A stretch of 64,000 nucleotides of DNA from an uncultured Streptococcus sp. (GCA_934229725.1 CAKQDX010000001.1:1-64000); one strand, 5' to 3'; shown: positions 1 to 8,174, counted from the first letter of the stretch. Numbers and translations: made by a program. The notes: a model not told the origin generated them from the letters alone.

Positions 1-77
1 AAAAGGACTCAGTCCTGTGCAATACAGAACTAAATCCTTTGAATAAATTAAATGTCTAACTTTTTGGGGTCAGTACA
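1..77 (-). mobile_element. Terminus of an IS3-family (IS150/IS861-like) insertion sequence
   Basis: Read on the minus strand from 77, the sequence begins TGTACTGACCCCAAAAAG, which resembles the terminal inverted repeat of IS150-group IS3 elements as I remember them. About 30 bp further in is a long imperfect hairpin (AAAGGA/TCCTTT outer arms, AGTTCTGT/ACAGGACT inner arms), as expected near such an end. The element runs off the left edge of the window, so no transposase is visible. The reading frame of the neighbouring protease gene continues into this sequence and stops, which fits an insertion. The family assignment rests on memory of the terminal repeat. Confidence 0.6.
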
Positions 78-616
78 ATGGAGCCACCTGCTTTTTTCTC
101 ATTGATAGTACCAAAGACGTAAGCTATGAGACTGGTAAAGGCAAAAATCAGTACAGCTTTTAGAAAGCCAATCAGTTGGATAAACATAAGCGCATGAATC
201 AGACCAAATAATAGGGACTGAACGAGATTTGCTTCTAGAAATCCTAGTTTCCCTTGCAATCTTTTCAAAAGAAAACCTCTAAAAAAGATTTCTTCTGGTA
301 AGGCAGTGCCTAAAATAGCGTAGGCTAGGATGGCAGGGAGAACTTCGATTCCCTTTCCAGCAAAATCTGCTGTAGCCGTTTTACTTGGGTCAAGCCAACT
401 GAAAAGCACTACCGAAAAAAGAAGGAAAACTAGAGCCAGACCTAAGATAATTTGGAGTAGCTGACTGATATTTTTCGTCTGAACTTTCTTTAAACCAATC
501 CAGTCAAAGAAGCCGACCTTTTTCCTCCTCCAAATCAACCAAGTCATAAAAGGAATGAAAGAGACGATGATCAGTTCCAAAATACCACTCACCAGTTTAG
601 ACATAAATAAGTGCAT
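56..616 (-). pseudogene. CPBP-family intramembrane metalloprotease, 3' end cut off by IS
   Basis: The 186-residue product is hydrophobic and carries the CPBP (Abi/CAAX-protease-like) signature: EEIFFRG at residues 108-114 and FGLIH with the metal-ligand histidine at 141. An AAAGGAGG ribosome binding site lies 8 bp before the ATG. Family members normally continue after the conserved GGSI segment into a last helix with a further conserved motif. Here the frame instead reads VLTPKS and stops, and these last residues are encoded by what looks like an IS3-family terminus. CPBP proteins in streptococci are often linked to bacteriocin immunity or processing, but no bacteriocin gene is adjacent. The first two motifs are intact, so residual activity cannot be excluded. 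Confidence 0.7.
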
Positions 617-720
617 GAGTTTATCCTCCTTTTCGAGTCAAAAGACAGCTTCGACCTTTTTGAAAGCGTATACCTCCACATTTTCATTATACTACTTTTA
701 GAGGAAGAGAAAGCTCATTC

Positions 721-1083
721 TCACCAATCTTGCCAGGTTTCTTTGGCACGTATCACACGGTCCTGCTTATACTCGATATGGTAAACACGCCAGCCACCAA
801 TCCAATCGTCGGCCAGCTTGTACTCAACACTTCCTTGAACATCATTCCCCTGGCCCAAAAGCTTCTCCACTTCTTTTCGCGCCATTCCTTCAATCTGATA
901 CTGACGGTGAAAACTCCACATCAACTTATGACGCATGGAATCTGGAGTATGGGCCCATTTTTCAGGAGTAAATACCCGGTCACGAGGGACAATAATTGCA
1001 ACATGAACCAGGCAAATGATTTCAATGATTAGCCACAAGGCTTTTCGTCGCCTGCGTCTGCTTTCTAGAGTAAGGGATGCCAT
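721..1083 (-). CDS. Small membrane-anchored protein of unknown function
   Basis: This 120-residue protein has a basic N-terminus (RRRRRK) followed by one hydrophobic segment at about residues 15-33, and a hydrophilic remainder rich in aromatic and charged residues. This suggests a single-pass protein with the C-terminal domain outside or at the membrane surface. I do not recognise the family. It starts 5 bp downstream of the preceding 125-residue gene on the same strand, so the two are probably co-transcribed with the glycosylase and DUF1722 genes further upstream. A distant relation to small lipoprotein-like domains is possible but not supported by any motif I can name. Confidence 0.6.
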   Translation of the reverse strand: MASLTLESRRRRRKALWLIIEIICLVHVAIIVPRDRVFTPEKWAHTPDSMRHKLMWSFHRQYQIEGMARKEVEKLLGQGNDVQGSVEYKLADDWIGGWRVYHIEYKQDRVIRAKETWQDW

Positions 1084-1087
1084 GGGA

Positions 1088-1465
1088 CTACCTTACCTTC
1101 TCTTGCTCCCAATGCTCATCAATCTCGACGGTATGCTCTTTAGCAAAATGGTAGATTATATCTCTAGCCAGGTCCTGAGAAACACGGGCCACATTAGTCA
1201 TATCAGGGTCTAAGTCATCTGTATCGTGCTCTAAGCGATACTTGTCATTCTCGTACTCTACAAAGATGAAACGAGGGGACTCTTTACCGCCATAGGTGAA
1301 ATAAAGGCTTTCGTAGGATACAGGAAGTTGTACAAGAGCATCCCAGATGTCACTTTCACTTGGGCCTGCAATCGTATCGTAGTTCACCTCATCAGCTGTC
1401 GAAATACGCATGACCAAACCTTCTGACTTCTTCCTAAGAACCGTTAACCAATAAAATAAATCCAT
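1088..1465 (-). CDS. Hypothetical protein, 125 aa
   Basis: The product is acidic and soluble-looking, with no membrane segment and no motif I recognise. A good AAAGGAG ribosome binding site 7 bp before the first ATG supports the longer start over the internal methionine at residue 19. The gene lies 12 bp after the pyrimidine-dimer glycosylase gene and 4 bp before the 120-residue membrane protein, so it is probably an operon member. The two proteins could be a cognate pair, but that is only inferred from spacing. No function is proposed. Confidence 0.6.
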   Translation of the reverse strand: MDLFYWLTVLRKKSEGLVMRISTADEVNYDTIAGPSESDIWDALVQLPVSYESLYFTYGGKESPRFIFVEYENDKYRLEHDTDDLDPDMTNVARVSQDLARDIIYHFAKEHTVEIDEHWEQEKVR

Positions 1466-1477
1466 CTTTCTTCTCCT

Positions 1478-1840
1478 TTAAATAATGATGCCTTTTTGCT
1501 TCAGATTATCCAGACATTCCTGTAAATAGATAGCATCATGCTCTGGATAAATAATAGTCGGTAAATCTTCCTCTTCAAGCCTGTCGTAGGCTGGCAGTTG
1601 CTTTCCTCGATATTCTTTTTTAAACCATTCGGGGCTGACACGATAGCCCCGTTCTGTCATTTCTTTCATAATGAGCTCATGGTATTTAAACAAGCGATAA
1701 GGGGAATAGTCAAAAACATAATTGACCGTAGCATGTTTACGTTGCCATCCCTTGCCACGAAGGGCACAACATTCTCGGTGTTGTCCTAATAATTGCTGAC
1801 GGGGGAGTTTTGCAATCAGGGCTTGATGCCATAGTCTCAT
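1478..1840 (-). CDS. Pyrimidine dimer DNA glycosylase / endonuclease V-like protein
   Basis: The N-terminus MRLWHQALIAKLPRQQLLGQ and the following HRECCALRGKGW segment match the Pyr_excise / TIGR02328 family, related to T4 endonuclease V, which cleaves the glycosyl bond at UV-induced cyclobutane dimers. Residues up to about 85 (HATVNYVFDYSPYRLFKYH, then RGYRVSPEW) also follow the family pattern. At 120 residues it is about the usual length for the bacterial homologues. Its start codon overlaps the stop of the upstream DUF1722 gene (4 bp), so the two are translationally coupled. Biochemical activity of these short bacterial versions is inferred from the T4 enzyme. Confidence 0.82.
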   Translation of the reverse strand: MRLWHQALIAKLPRQQLLGQHRECCALRGKGWQRKHATVNYVFDYSPYRLFKYHELIMKEMTERGYRVSPEWFKKEYRGKQLPAYDRLEEEDLPTIIYPEHDAIYLQECLDNLKQKGIII

Positions 1841-2229
1841 TTGCTACCTCCATTAATCAGAGTTGACTCCTCAAGATAGCGATTAGGGTACTTGATGAGG
1901 AGCTCTCTGACGGATGCCACCAAATGGAGCTGGGAAATACGACCTGCCGCATAGCTATCCAATTGGGCCATAAACATCTCCTTCTCGCTGGTGGTTGCTT
2001 TTTTCTTAAAATAGCCCCAGATATGTTGGAAGGCATTAACGACCTGACCTGGATTTTCAGGGAGGGCTAGGGCTTGATCAATGTAGGCCTGAACCTGATC
2101 CAAACGAACCTCATCTTGCTTTAGATAGGAACGGATTTCTAGGTAAATCTTGTTGGAATGGCTGAGCACCAGATATTTATTTACTGCCCAAAGTCGCTCG
2201 CACTGGCGACGGGGATTGCTTGTTGTCAT
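1837..2229 (-). CDS. DUF1722 / YbgA-family protein
   Basis: The sequence opens with CERLWAVNKYLVLSHSN and continues with helical segments (HIWGYFKKKATTSEKEMF and LLIKYPNRYLEE) that are characteristic of DUF1722, the domain found alone in YbgA and fused to DUF523 in other proteins. Its molecular role is not established. In many bacteria it sits near photolyase or other DNA-repair genes, and here it overlaps a pyrimidine-dimer glycosylase gene by 4 bp, which supports a role linked to UV damage. That link is inference from context. It is the first gene of the minus-strand group that ends at 721. Confidence 0.75.
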   Translation of the reverse strand: MTTSNPRRQCERLWAVNKYLVLSHSNKIYLEIRSYLKQDEVRLDQVQAYIDQALALPENPGQVVNAFQHIWGYFKKKATTSEKEMFMAQLDSYAAGRISQLHLVASVRELLIKYPNRYLEESTLINGGSK

Positions 2230-2358
2230 TAGGAACCTTCCTTTATTGCTTTCTTAACAGTATAGCATAGTTTAAATGGGGAGCATAGACCATCCTCCAA
2301 GTCAGTATCAGTTTAACTTTCAAAAATAGTCCAAACAATTTCAGAAAGGAGATTTTGC

Positions 2359-2387
2359 TTGGTTTGATTGAAAGCGTTTGCTATACT
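2359..2387 (+). promoter_or_regulatory. Promoter of the lipoprotein gene
   Basis: TTGGTT at 2359-2364 and TATACT at 2382-2387 are separated by 17 bp. This places the transcription start near 2394, downstream of the ATG at 2368, so that ATG cannot be used from this promoter and the GTG at 2416 is the better start. Confidence 0.6.
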
Positions 2388-2415
2388 TAAGGTATCAAAG
2401 AAAGGAGACAAACCT

Positions 2416-2835
2416 GTGACATTGTCCAAAAAACTCACACTTTCTCTTGCCTCTGTGGCAGTTCTTAGTCTTTTAGTAGCTTGCTCAAACCAGAAAGCTC
2501 AAACACCTGAAAGCTCTGCTAGCTCCCAACAAAGTTCAAGTAAGGTTTCATCTTCACAAAGTTCTGAAACTTCTAAACAGACTGAAGGGCTAGATGGCAC
2601 CTATAAGGGAACTGATGAAAATGACCACATCACCCTAACCATCTCTGGAAACACTGGAACTTGGGAAGAGTCTGAAACAGATGGCGAGAAAGAAAGCAAG
2701 TCTGTAACAGTTAACCCTGACAATCAAAGTCTAACGATTGGTGACGATACCAAATTCTACAAACTCGACGGCAATCAGCTGACTCTCGAAGACGATGACC
2801 ATGATCCAAATGATACGGTTATCTTGACCAAATAA
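2416..2835 (+). CDS. Small surface lipoprotein, Ser/Gln-rich linker
   Basis: From the GTG at 2416, preceded by AAAGGAG at 8 bp, the product has a lipoprotein signal peptide ending in LLVAC. A linker rich in Ser, Gln and Lys follows, then an acidic C-terminal domain of about 80 residues beginning GLDGTYKGTDENDHITLTI. That domain resembles small beta-rich lipoprotein domains of streptococci, in which DGTY starts the first strand, but I cannot assign a family. The protein should be lipid-anchored on the outer face of the membrane. An upstream in-frame ATG at 2368 lies inside the promoter and is rejected as a start. Confidence 0.7.
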   Translation: MTLSKKLTLSLASVAVLSLLVACSNQKAQTPESSASSQQSSSKVSSSQSSETSKQTEGLDGTYKGTDENDHITLTISGNTGTWEESETDGEKESKSVTVNPDNQSLTIGDDTKFYKLDGNQLTLEDDDHDPNDTVILTK

Positions 2836-2839
2836 AATG

Positions 2840-2886
2840 AAAAACCTTAGCCAAACCACTCTCTGGAATTTAGCCAAGGTTTTTTA
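2840..2886 (+). terminator. Rho-independent terminator after the lipoprotein gene
   Basis: The arms AAAAACCTTAGCCAAA and TTTAGCCAAGGTTTTTT pair with two mismatches and end in a T run, just after the stop codon at 2835. Confidence 0.7.
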
Positions 2887-2934
2887 TGTTATACTATAGG
2901 CAGAAAGAAAACGGATACAAAGAGGAGGTTGAGG

Positions 2935-3132
2935 ATGACTCAAAGAAGATTATGGGTGATGCTATTTATTGTATCGATTATTGTGACACTTATTGGGTTG
3001 GGATTTGCTGTCTATAACTATTATGCCTTTGATAAACCCTTTATGACGACGGCTACAAAAGGGTTACTGGCAGCATTTTTCCTCTGTGCGACAGTGGTTG
3101 CGGTCAGTTTATCGAAATCAAACAAGAAATAA
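2935..3132 (+). CDS. Small two-helix membrane protein
   Basis: The 65-residue product has two hydrophobic segments (about residues 8-26 and 42-58) separated by YNYYAFDKPFMTTATKG, and ends with a basic KSNKK tail. AGAGGAGG lies 6 bp before the ATG at 2935; a TTG six bases upstream is a less likely start. Streptococci encode many such small membrane proteins of unknown role, and I do not recognise a specific family. It stands alone between two terminators, so it is probably monocistronic. Confidence 0.6.
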   Translation: MTQRRLWVMLFIVSIIVTLIGLGFAVYNYYAFDKPFMTTATKGLLAAFFLCATVVAVSLSKSNKK

Positions 3133-3159
3133 GATAGCTAAATACTTGATATGACAGAT

Positions 3160-3217
3160 AAGAAAGGGGCATAAGATTGCAAACTCAATCTGAGTTTACA
3201 ACCTTATACCCCTTTTA
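3160..3217. terminator. Bidirectional terminator
   Basis: Long imperfect inverted repeat: AAAGGGGCATAAG / CTTATACCCCTTTT outer arms and AAACTCA / TGAGTTT inner arms, with A and T runs on both sides. It serves the 2935 gene on the plus strand and the 3226 gene on the minus strand. Confidence 0.8.
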
Positions 3218-3225
3218 ATAAATGG

Positions 3226-3537
3226 TTATTTTATCTTGTGTTTGTTCATCTTTTCTTCAAAGATGTCTGTCATAATCTTACGGAGCTTTTCTCTCTCTTT
3301 TTCAGGAAGGTCCCCTTGGCGCTTAGCCACTGCATAAAGTTCAGGATATTGCTTGGCTACACGCTCAACCGTCTTAGTCGTCGCATGGCTTCTGACAAAG
3401 AAAGGAATGCGTTTAATCCATTCTTGCGGTACCAAGTCAAGCAACTTCTTAGCAGCTTCCTTGTTAGAAATTTCAGCTGTGCTCAAGCCTTTCTCGATTT
3501 GCTTTTGTTCTTGTTCTGTAAAATCTTTTAAGTCCAT
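3226..3537 (-). CDS. Hypothetical helical protein, 103 aa
   Basis: The product is highly charged and probably all-helical (MDLKDFTEQEQKQIEKGL at the start, KEREKLRKIMTDIFEEKMN near the end), with a central hydrophobic segment EWIKRIPFFV. There is no signal peptide or clear membrane helix. Proteins of this kind occur in streptococci without an assigned function, and I name none. It stands alone, with a bidirectional terminator on one side and about 200 bp without genes on the other. Confidence 0.6.
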   Translation of the reverse strand: MDLKDFTEQEQKQIEKGLSTAEISNKEAAKKLLDLVPQEWIKRIPFFVRSHATTKTVERVAKQYPELYAVAKRQGDLPEKEREKLRKIMTDIFEEKMNKHKIK

Positions 3538-3747
3538 AACCTACTCCTCTTTATCTTTATATAGTAGATTTTACACTCTTACATGAGAATATACAACTGA
3601 TTGGGACTGATGGGACAAGTTATAAAAAACTAAATCAAAATTCATATACACTGTCTCCTCAAAAATCAACTATTCAAACTAGAGCTATAAAAAAAGATAA
3701 CCTCATAAATTGAAGTTATCTCTTTCCTACTCACCAATAGCAGTATT

Positions 3748-4437
3748 TCAGAGTTTCCACTCTTCAATCAACCAGTCCGAAAAAGCATCATATCTTTCTT
3801 GGAGATGGTCATGATGACCGTAGGGGTCAAATGCTGAATAAGTAGACAAGCACTGTTTTTTGATAAGTTCATGCACTTCTTTGGCATAACTAGGAGCCTT
3901 GACCAGTCTATTCTTATGATTAGCCCCTTCGGTCAAACCGTTATGTAAATAGACCGAGCAAGTCTTATTAATAAGCTGGTGGGCTTTGCAGTAATCTACA
4001 AAATTTGGATACCAAAAGGATCCACAAATGGAAAAGATCAAAGGCATCTTATCACTGCTATAAAGACTGGAAATAGCTGCCAAACCACCTAGTGAGTAGC
4101 CTCCGTAAGCCATTCGACTGTCATCCAGTCTAAACTCCTCTTGGATGCTATTTAAAATATGGCCAAATAGTTGGTCATGATAGCTGGCTAGCTTGCCACC
4201 AAAATCAGGACTTTCAGGTCTCAAAGCCTGAGCATACCAAGGTGTAAAATCATCCAAGCGATGCTTGGGCTCAAGGCCTATCAAGATAATAGAATCCGTT
4301 AGTTTTCTCAGATAATCCAGTTGTCCATCGTTCAGAAAAACAGCTGGATAAGTCTTAGTAGCATCATAAGATTCAGGAAGGGCAATCGTCACTCGAATGC
4401 CATGGCAGACAAAGTCTTTATTTATTAACAAAGTCAT
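3748..4437 (-). CDS. Alpha/beta-hydrolase esterase of the siderophore operon
   Basis: The protein has the PF00756-type esterase fold: a YPAVFLNDGQ segment, the nucleophile elbow GYSLGG near residue 115, and a late histidine-containing YGHHDHLQERY segment that can supply the catalytic histidine. It is the last gene of the iron-siderophore uptake operon and its start overlaps the end of the binding-protein gene by about 20 bp. The context suggests an intracellular trilactone/ester hydrolase of the Fes/IroE type that releases iron by cleaving the imported siderophore. No signal peptide is present, which agrees with a cytoplasmic site. The ATG at 4437 is preferred to the TTG at 4458 because AGAAGG precedes it. 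The substrate is unknown. Confidence 0.75.
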   Translation of the reverse strand: MTLLINKDFVCHGIRVTIALPESYDATKTYPAVFLNDGQLDYLRKLTDSIILIGLEPKHRLDDFTPWYAQALRPESPDFGGKLASYHDQLFGHILNSIQEEFRLDDSRMAYGGYSLGGLAAISSLYSSDKMPLIFSICGSFWYPNFVDYCKAHQLINKTCSVYLHNGLTEGANHKNRLVKAPSYAKEVHELIKKQCLSTYSAFDPYGHHDHLQERYDAFSDWLIEEWKL

Positions 4438-5434
4438 TAACCTTCTCAAGAGAATCAATCACAGATGGACCGTAATCCATAAGCTCATCATAAGAAATAG
4501 TCATGATTTTCTTATTTTTAACGGCTGGAACATTTTCAAGAACAGCGTTCTTTTCCATCTTGTCTTTAGCATCCTTGTCTATGGCCTTATTACGGTCACT
4601 GGTTACATAGATAATCAATTCTGGTTCCATTGACACAAGATTTTCCAAAGTCAAATCTGATGTTCCTGTCGCAACATTGGTATAACCAAGCTGATTGAGC
4701 ATACTTTCTTGAAGGGCTGATTTGTAGGTTCCAAAGGTTTCATCGTTGTAGGCACACATGATCAAAGCCTTCTTCAAGTCTTTGTCAGAAGACTTGTTTT
4801 TCTTTTTAACAGCATCGATACATTTTTGAAGTTGTTCCGCATATTTGTCTGCCTTGTCTTGAACGTTGAAAATGTCACCAATATTTTTAACATCTTCGAT
4901 GATATTATTCAAATCTTGTTTGGTTGTTGAAACAGAAGCTTTTTGCGTATAGACGGGAATGTCGTTGATGTTCCATGTGCTGATTGTACCCATGGATTTG
5001 TCTGAGAACATCATGTTACGACCAATAAGAGCATCTGGTCCGTAAGCCAAGATGGCTTCCTGAGAGATAGTCTTCTTATCACCGATATGTGGGATTGAGG
5101 CAATGTCATCCTTATATTTATCAGTTACTTCATTGTCAGGGTTAAGCATACCGACAATCTTGTCTTTCAAACCAAGCTCAATCAAGATTTCCGTTGATGA
5201 AAGGTTGTTAGTAATCACCTTTTCTGGTGCCTTTTTGAAGACTTGATCTAACTCTGTTCCTTTATCGTCATAAGTTTTAACAGTCAAAGGATACTGGGTT
5301 TCTGAGTTGGTCTTTTTCACCGTTTCTTTTGCTGTTGATGACGATGATGTGCTGTTTTTATATGTAGAACTGCATGCTGTCAATGTGAGGACTGCTGCAG
5401 CGATTAATGCGATACCAAAAGTTTTCTTGTTCAT
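4418..5434 (-). CDS. Iron-siderophore ABC transporter substrate-binding lipoprotein
   Basis: The product has a lipoprotein signal ending LTLTAC (lipid-modified Cys21), a short Ser/Thr linker, and a class III periplasmic-binding-protein body. Characteristic pieces include APEKVITNNLSSTEILIELG, GPDALIGRNM, and a late segment MEPELIIYVTSD. This is the FepB/FhuD/BtuF fold (PF01497), which captures ferric siderophores or haem-like ligands outside the cell and passes them to a BtuCD-like permease. At 338 residues the length is typical. It lies 20 bp downstream of the ATPase gene. The ligand cannot be read from sequence; the esterase downstream favours a catecholate or hydroxamate-ester siderophore. 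Confidence 0.85.
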   Translation of the reverse strand: MNKKTFGIALIAAAVLTLTACSSTYKNSTSSSSTAKETVKKTNSETQYPLTVKTYDDKGTELDQVFKKAPEKVITNNLSSTEILIELGLKDKIVGMLNPDNEVTDKYKDDIASIPHIGDKKTISQEAILAYGPDALIGRNMMFSDKSMGTISTWNINDIPVYTQKASVSTTKQDLNNIIEDVKNIGDIFNVQDKADKYAEQLQKCIDAVKKKNKSSDKDLKKALIMCAYNDETFGTYKSALQESMLNQLGYTNVATGTSDLTLENLVSMEPELIIYVTSDRNKAIDKDAKDKMEKNAVLENVPAVKNKKIMTISYDELMDYGPSVIDSLEKVNDFVNK

Positions 5435-5454
5435 AAGGCCTTCCTTTCCTAGGC

Positions 5455-6210
5455 TTATAAATACTGAATCATTGCCTGCTGGTCATCCGTCCAGGTAATA
5501 CGACTCTGAACATCATAAACCGCCTGCAAGGATTGTGGGGTTACGGCATCCCTTGGGATACCTTGGGCAACAATCTCACCCCCTTTCATTAAGTAGATAT
5601 AATCTGAAAAACGACAGGCCAATTGAATATCGTGGAGAACTGCGAGAACATTGATGCCAAGTTCCTTGACCAAAGTCAACATCTCCAACTGATACTTAAT
5701 ATCCAAATGATTAGTAGGCTCATCCAATAAAAGGAGTTTGGGTTCCTGAGCCAAGGCACGCGCTAGGACGACTCTTTGTTTTTCACCACCCGATAAGGAC
5801 GAGTAATAGCGTGTCTTCTTTTCAGACATGCCTACCTTTTCTAAGGCATCCTGGACGAGCAAGTGGTCCCGCTCCGATTCTTTTTGCAGAAAGGAAAGAT
5901 GGGGCGTTCTACCAAGCATGACAATTTCTTCCACCGTACAATCAAATTGAAGGGTATTAAACTGTGTCACAACGGCCATTTCTTTTGCAGTTTCCTTTAG
6001 GCTTACCTGATCTAGGGATTTTCCATCAAGAAAAATCTGACCTCTATCTGGCTTCAACTGACGGTAAATAGTTTTGAGCAAGGTTGATTTCCCACTCCCA
6101 TTAGGTCCCAGTATGGTCTGAAACTTCTGGCCTTCAACTTTTAGGGAGACACCGTTTAGGATTTTTTTATCTCCAATTGAATACTGAATATCCTTACAAT
6201 TAATGTCCAT
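5455..6210 (-). CDS. Iron-siderophore ABC transporter ATP-binding protein
   Basis: All motifs of an ABC ATPase are visible: Walker A GPNGSGKST near residue 35, Q-loop, signature LSGGEKQR near residue 139, Walker B LLLLDEPTNHLD near residue 160, and the switch histidine in VLHDIQLA. The sequence style (ILNGVSLKVE, DQVSLKE) is that of FecE/FhuC-type subunits of the FeCD subfamily, which energise uptake of iron chelates. The 251-residue length is normal. The gene begins 4 bp after the permease gene, which means tight co-translation. Confidence 0.9.
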   Translation of the reverse strand: MDINCKDIQYSIGDKKILNGVSLKVEGQKFQTILGPNGSGKSTLLKTIYRQLKPDRGQIFLDGKSLDQVSLKETAKEMAVVTQFNTLQFDCTVEEIVMLGRTPHLSFLQKESERDHLLVQDALEKVGMSEKKTRYYSSLSGGEKQRVVLARALAQEPKLLLLDEPTNHLDIKYQLEMLTLVKELGINVLAVLHDIQLACRFSDYIYLMKGGEIVAQGIPRDAVTPQSLQAVYDVQSRITWTDDQQAMIQYL

Positions 6211-6214
6211 AAGT

Positions 6215-7258
6215 CTAAACCACCTTCCTACGATTTTTAGTCACAATATAAATAAAGAAAGGTGCACCAACCAAGGCTGTAAAGATACCGATAGGTAGCT
6301 CCGCATTTTTAATGAGAGTTCTAGCCAAAACATCCGCCCAAACCACAAACAAGGAGCCTAGGAGAGTTGCTACTGGGAAAAGCTTACGATAGTTAGTCCC
6401 GACTAAACTTCTGGCAATATGAGGGGTAATCAAGCCGACAAAACCAATAATACCACAACTAGCAACCAAGACTGCCGTTATAATCGCAACGATGGCGATG
6501 TAAAGATACCAATAGAGTTTAAGGGGAATCCCTAAAGTCAAAGCTGCTTCATCGCCCATCATCATGGCATTAAAAACACGATACTGTGTTGAGAAAAAGA
6601 GAAAGGCCAAACCAACCACTGCCGCTGGAAGCAGCAAATCTGACCAGGATGTTCCTGTCAATGAACCCATGGTCCAAAACTTAATGGTCATGACACTATC
6701 TGCTGTCGCTCCAATAGAGATGATAAAATTGGCAAAGGCAATAAAAAGAGCATTGACAACCGTTCCAGATAAAATCAAGCCAGATGTGGTCACTCTCCCC
6801 TGCATAGAGGCAATGATTAAGACAAGAACCGTCGCTAGGATAGCCCCCACAAAGGCACCCAAGCCTACCACAGCTTTAAGTCCTAAAATGATGGCCAAGG
6901 TTGCTCCAAAAGTTGCCCCTGCCGAGATTCCCAAAATATAGGGCTCGGCAATCGGATTATTGACAGTTGACTGCATGACACTCCCAGACATGGAAAGGCC
7001 TGCACCAACTATTAACCCCAGGAGAACCCTAGGAACTCGCATATTCCAGATAATAGCTTCAAGTGGCTTGGCTATGTGATGATTGGCAATCGGAAGCCCC
7101 AATTTACTGAAGATGACACCATAGGTATCACCTATATCTATAGTGACCGCTCCTAAAGACACTGCTACAAAAACTGACGCTACTAGTAAAACTAGAAGCA
7201 AACAGAGCAGGCTTAGGTAGCGGGAAAAAACAAGGTGTTTTGTTTTTTTAAAAGGCAT
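6215..7258 (-). CDS. Iron-siderophore ABC transporter permease (FecCD family)
   Basis: The protein is a polytopic membrane subunit of the BtuC/FecCD type. The conserved segments RVPRVLLGLIVGAGLSMSG and AEPYILGISAGATFGA near the N-terminal third, and GFVGLITPHIAR near the end, are diagnostic. A reading frame opens upstream at 7405, but an AAAGGAGG box directly before the ATG at 7258 and the hydrophobic start (MPFKKTKHLVFSRYLSLL) identify that ATG as the start, giving about 347 residues. Only one permease gene is present, so the transporter is presumably a homodimer. It is the first gene of a four-gene operon with its own promoter and a palindrome in the leader. Confidence 0.88.
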   Translation of the reverse strand: MPFKKTKHLVFSRYLSLLCLLLVLLVASVFVAVSLGAVTIDIGDTYGVIFSKLGLPIANHHIAKPLEAIIWNMRVPRVLLGLIVGAGLSMSGSVMQSTVNNPIAEPYILGISAGATFGATLAIILGLKAVVGLGAFVGAILATVLVLIIASMQGRVTTSGLILSGTVVNALFIAFANFIISIGATADSVMTIKFWTMGSLTGTSWSDLLLPAAVVGLAFLFFSTQYRVFNAMMMGDEAALTLGIPLKLYWYLYIAIVAIITAVLVASCGIIGFVGLITPHIARSLVGTNYRKLFPVATLLGSLFVVWADVLARTLIKNAELPIGIFTALVGAPFFIYIVTKNRRKVV

Positions 7259-7281
7259 TAGCACCTCCTTTCCACTTGTAA

Positions 7282-7299
7282 TGTCAGAAAATTTTGACA
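7282..7299. promoter_or_regulatory. Operator-like palindrome in the siderophore operon leader
   Basis: TGTCA and TGACA arms flank an 8-bp A/T core, with the central AA/TT bases also partly symmetric. It lies between the promoter and the ribosome binding site of the permease gene, where a metal-responsive repressor could act. It does not match the Fur/PerR consensus I know, so the regulator is unassigned. Confidence 0.4.
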
Positions 7300-7309
7300 A
7301 TACCCTTTT

Positions 7310-7338
7310 AGTATAACATGCCTCAAAAAGATGGGCAA
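7310..7338 (-). promoter_or_regulatory. Promoter of the siderophore uptake operon
   Basis: On the minus strand TTGCCC (7338-7333) and TATACT (7315-7310) are 17 bp apart, about 50 bp before the permease start at 7258. Confidence 0.6.
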
Positions 7339-7421
7339 GGTCATTTGAGTGGAAAAAAAGAGCAGTCATTGAACTACTCTTAGGAGTTATAACAAACTGA
7401 AGCAATTGAAATCAAGCCAAC

Positions 7422-8174
7422 TTAGGATTTCATTTTCTCCATACTGCTACTAGCAATTCTCATGGCAAGAAGAATTATCAACACCTTAATCACAAGGGAT
7501 AACCAAAGGCTCTCCTCAGTTGAAGGCAGTTGCGATAAAGCATTGATTAGTGCATGGGTCATGACACAAAGCCAGAGACTTCTGGTCTTTGTATAAATGG
7601 CGGATAAGATGAAACAATTACTTAATAAGCCTAGCAAGAAAGGCAATAACTGAATCGTGGTCAGAGACCCATCAATGTAAAAATAGAGGAGATGCCATAG
7701 TGACCAAGCCAAAAATGTAAAGAGCGTGGACACTAGATAGGTCAACTTTTCTTGTAAGGCAGACTGGAAAAAATAGCGCCAACCGATTTCTTCGATACCA
7801 CCAAAGACAAGGGCTTTACAAAATAAGATAATGGGGAGATACCAAGCCTGAATAATCATCCCTCCACTCAAGACCAGTGGTAAGAAATCCAAACCTAGAA
7901 AAATGAGGACTAAGAGATAGTTACTAAGAAGCTGTTTGACTTGAAAAAAATCTCTGACAAGCTGTTTAAAACTAGAATGATGATAGCGAATGCTAACATA
8001 GCCTCCCCAAATGGCTGAGGACAAGCCACCTAAGATAAGGGTAAAGAGGCCAATTGGAGTTCCATAATCAACCCTAACTCCTCCTGCTTTTAGCAGCCAA
8101 ACTAGGAGACTGACCAGTAAGATCTGTCCAAGGGTCCCTGCTAGATAAAGCAACAAGGCTTGTTTTCTTTTCAT
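7422..8174 (-). CDS. CPBP-family intramembrane metalloprotease
   Basis: The product is a polytopic membrane protein with the CPBP signature EEIGWRYFF in its second half and SLWHLLYF about 35 residues later, where the histidine is the second metal ligand. A third conserved piece, MTHALINAL, follows near the C-terminus. All three motifs are intact, unlike the truncated relative at the window start. The ATG at 8174, with AAGGAA 8 bp before it, is preferred to one 30 bp upstream whose encoded extension is only a run of basic residues. The neighbouring genes do not reveal a substrate. Family roles include prenyl-protein processing and self-immunity to bacteriocins. Confidence 0.8.
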   Translation of the reverse strand: MKRKQALLLYLAGTLGQILLVSLLVWLLKAGGVRVDYGTPIGLFTLILGGLSSAIWGGYVSIRYHHSSFKQLVRDFFQVKQLLSNYLLVLIFLGLDFLPLVLSGGMIIQAWYLPIILFCKALVFGGIEEIGWRYFFQSALQEKLTYLVSTLFTFLAWSLWHLLYFYIDGSLTTIQLLPFLLGLLSNCFILSAIYTKTRSLWLCVMTHALINALSQLPSTEESLWLSLVIKVLIILLAMRIASSSMEKMKS

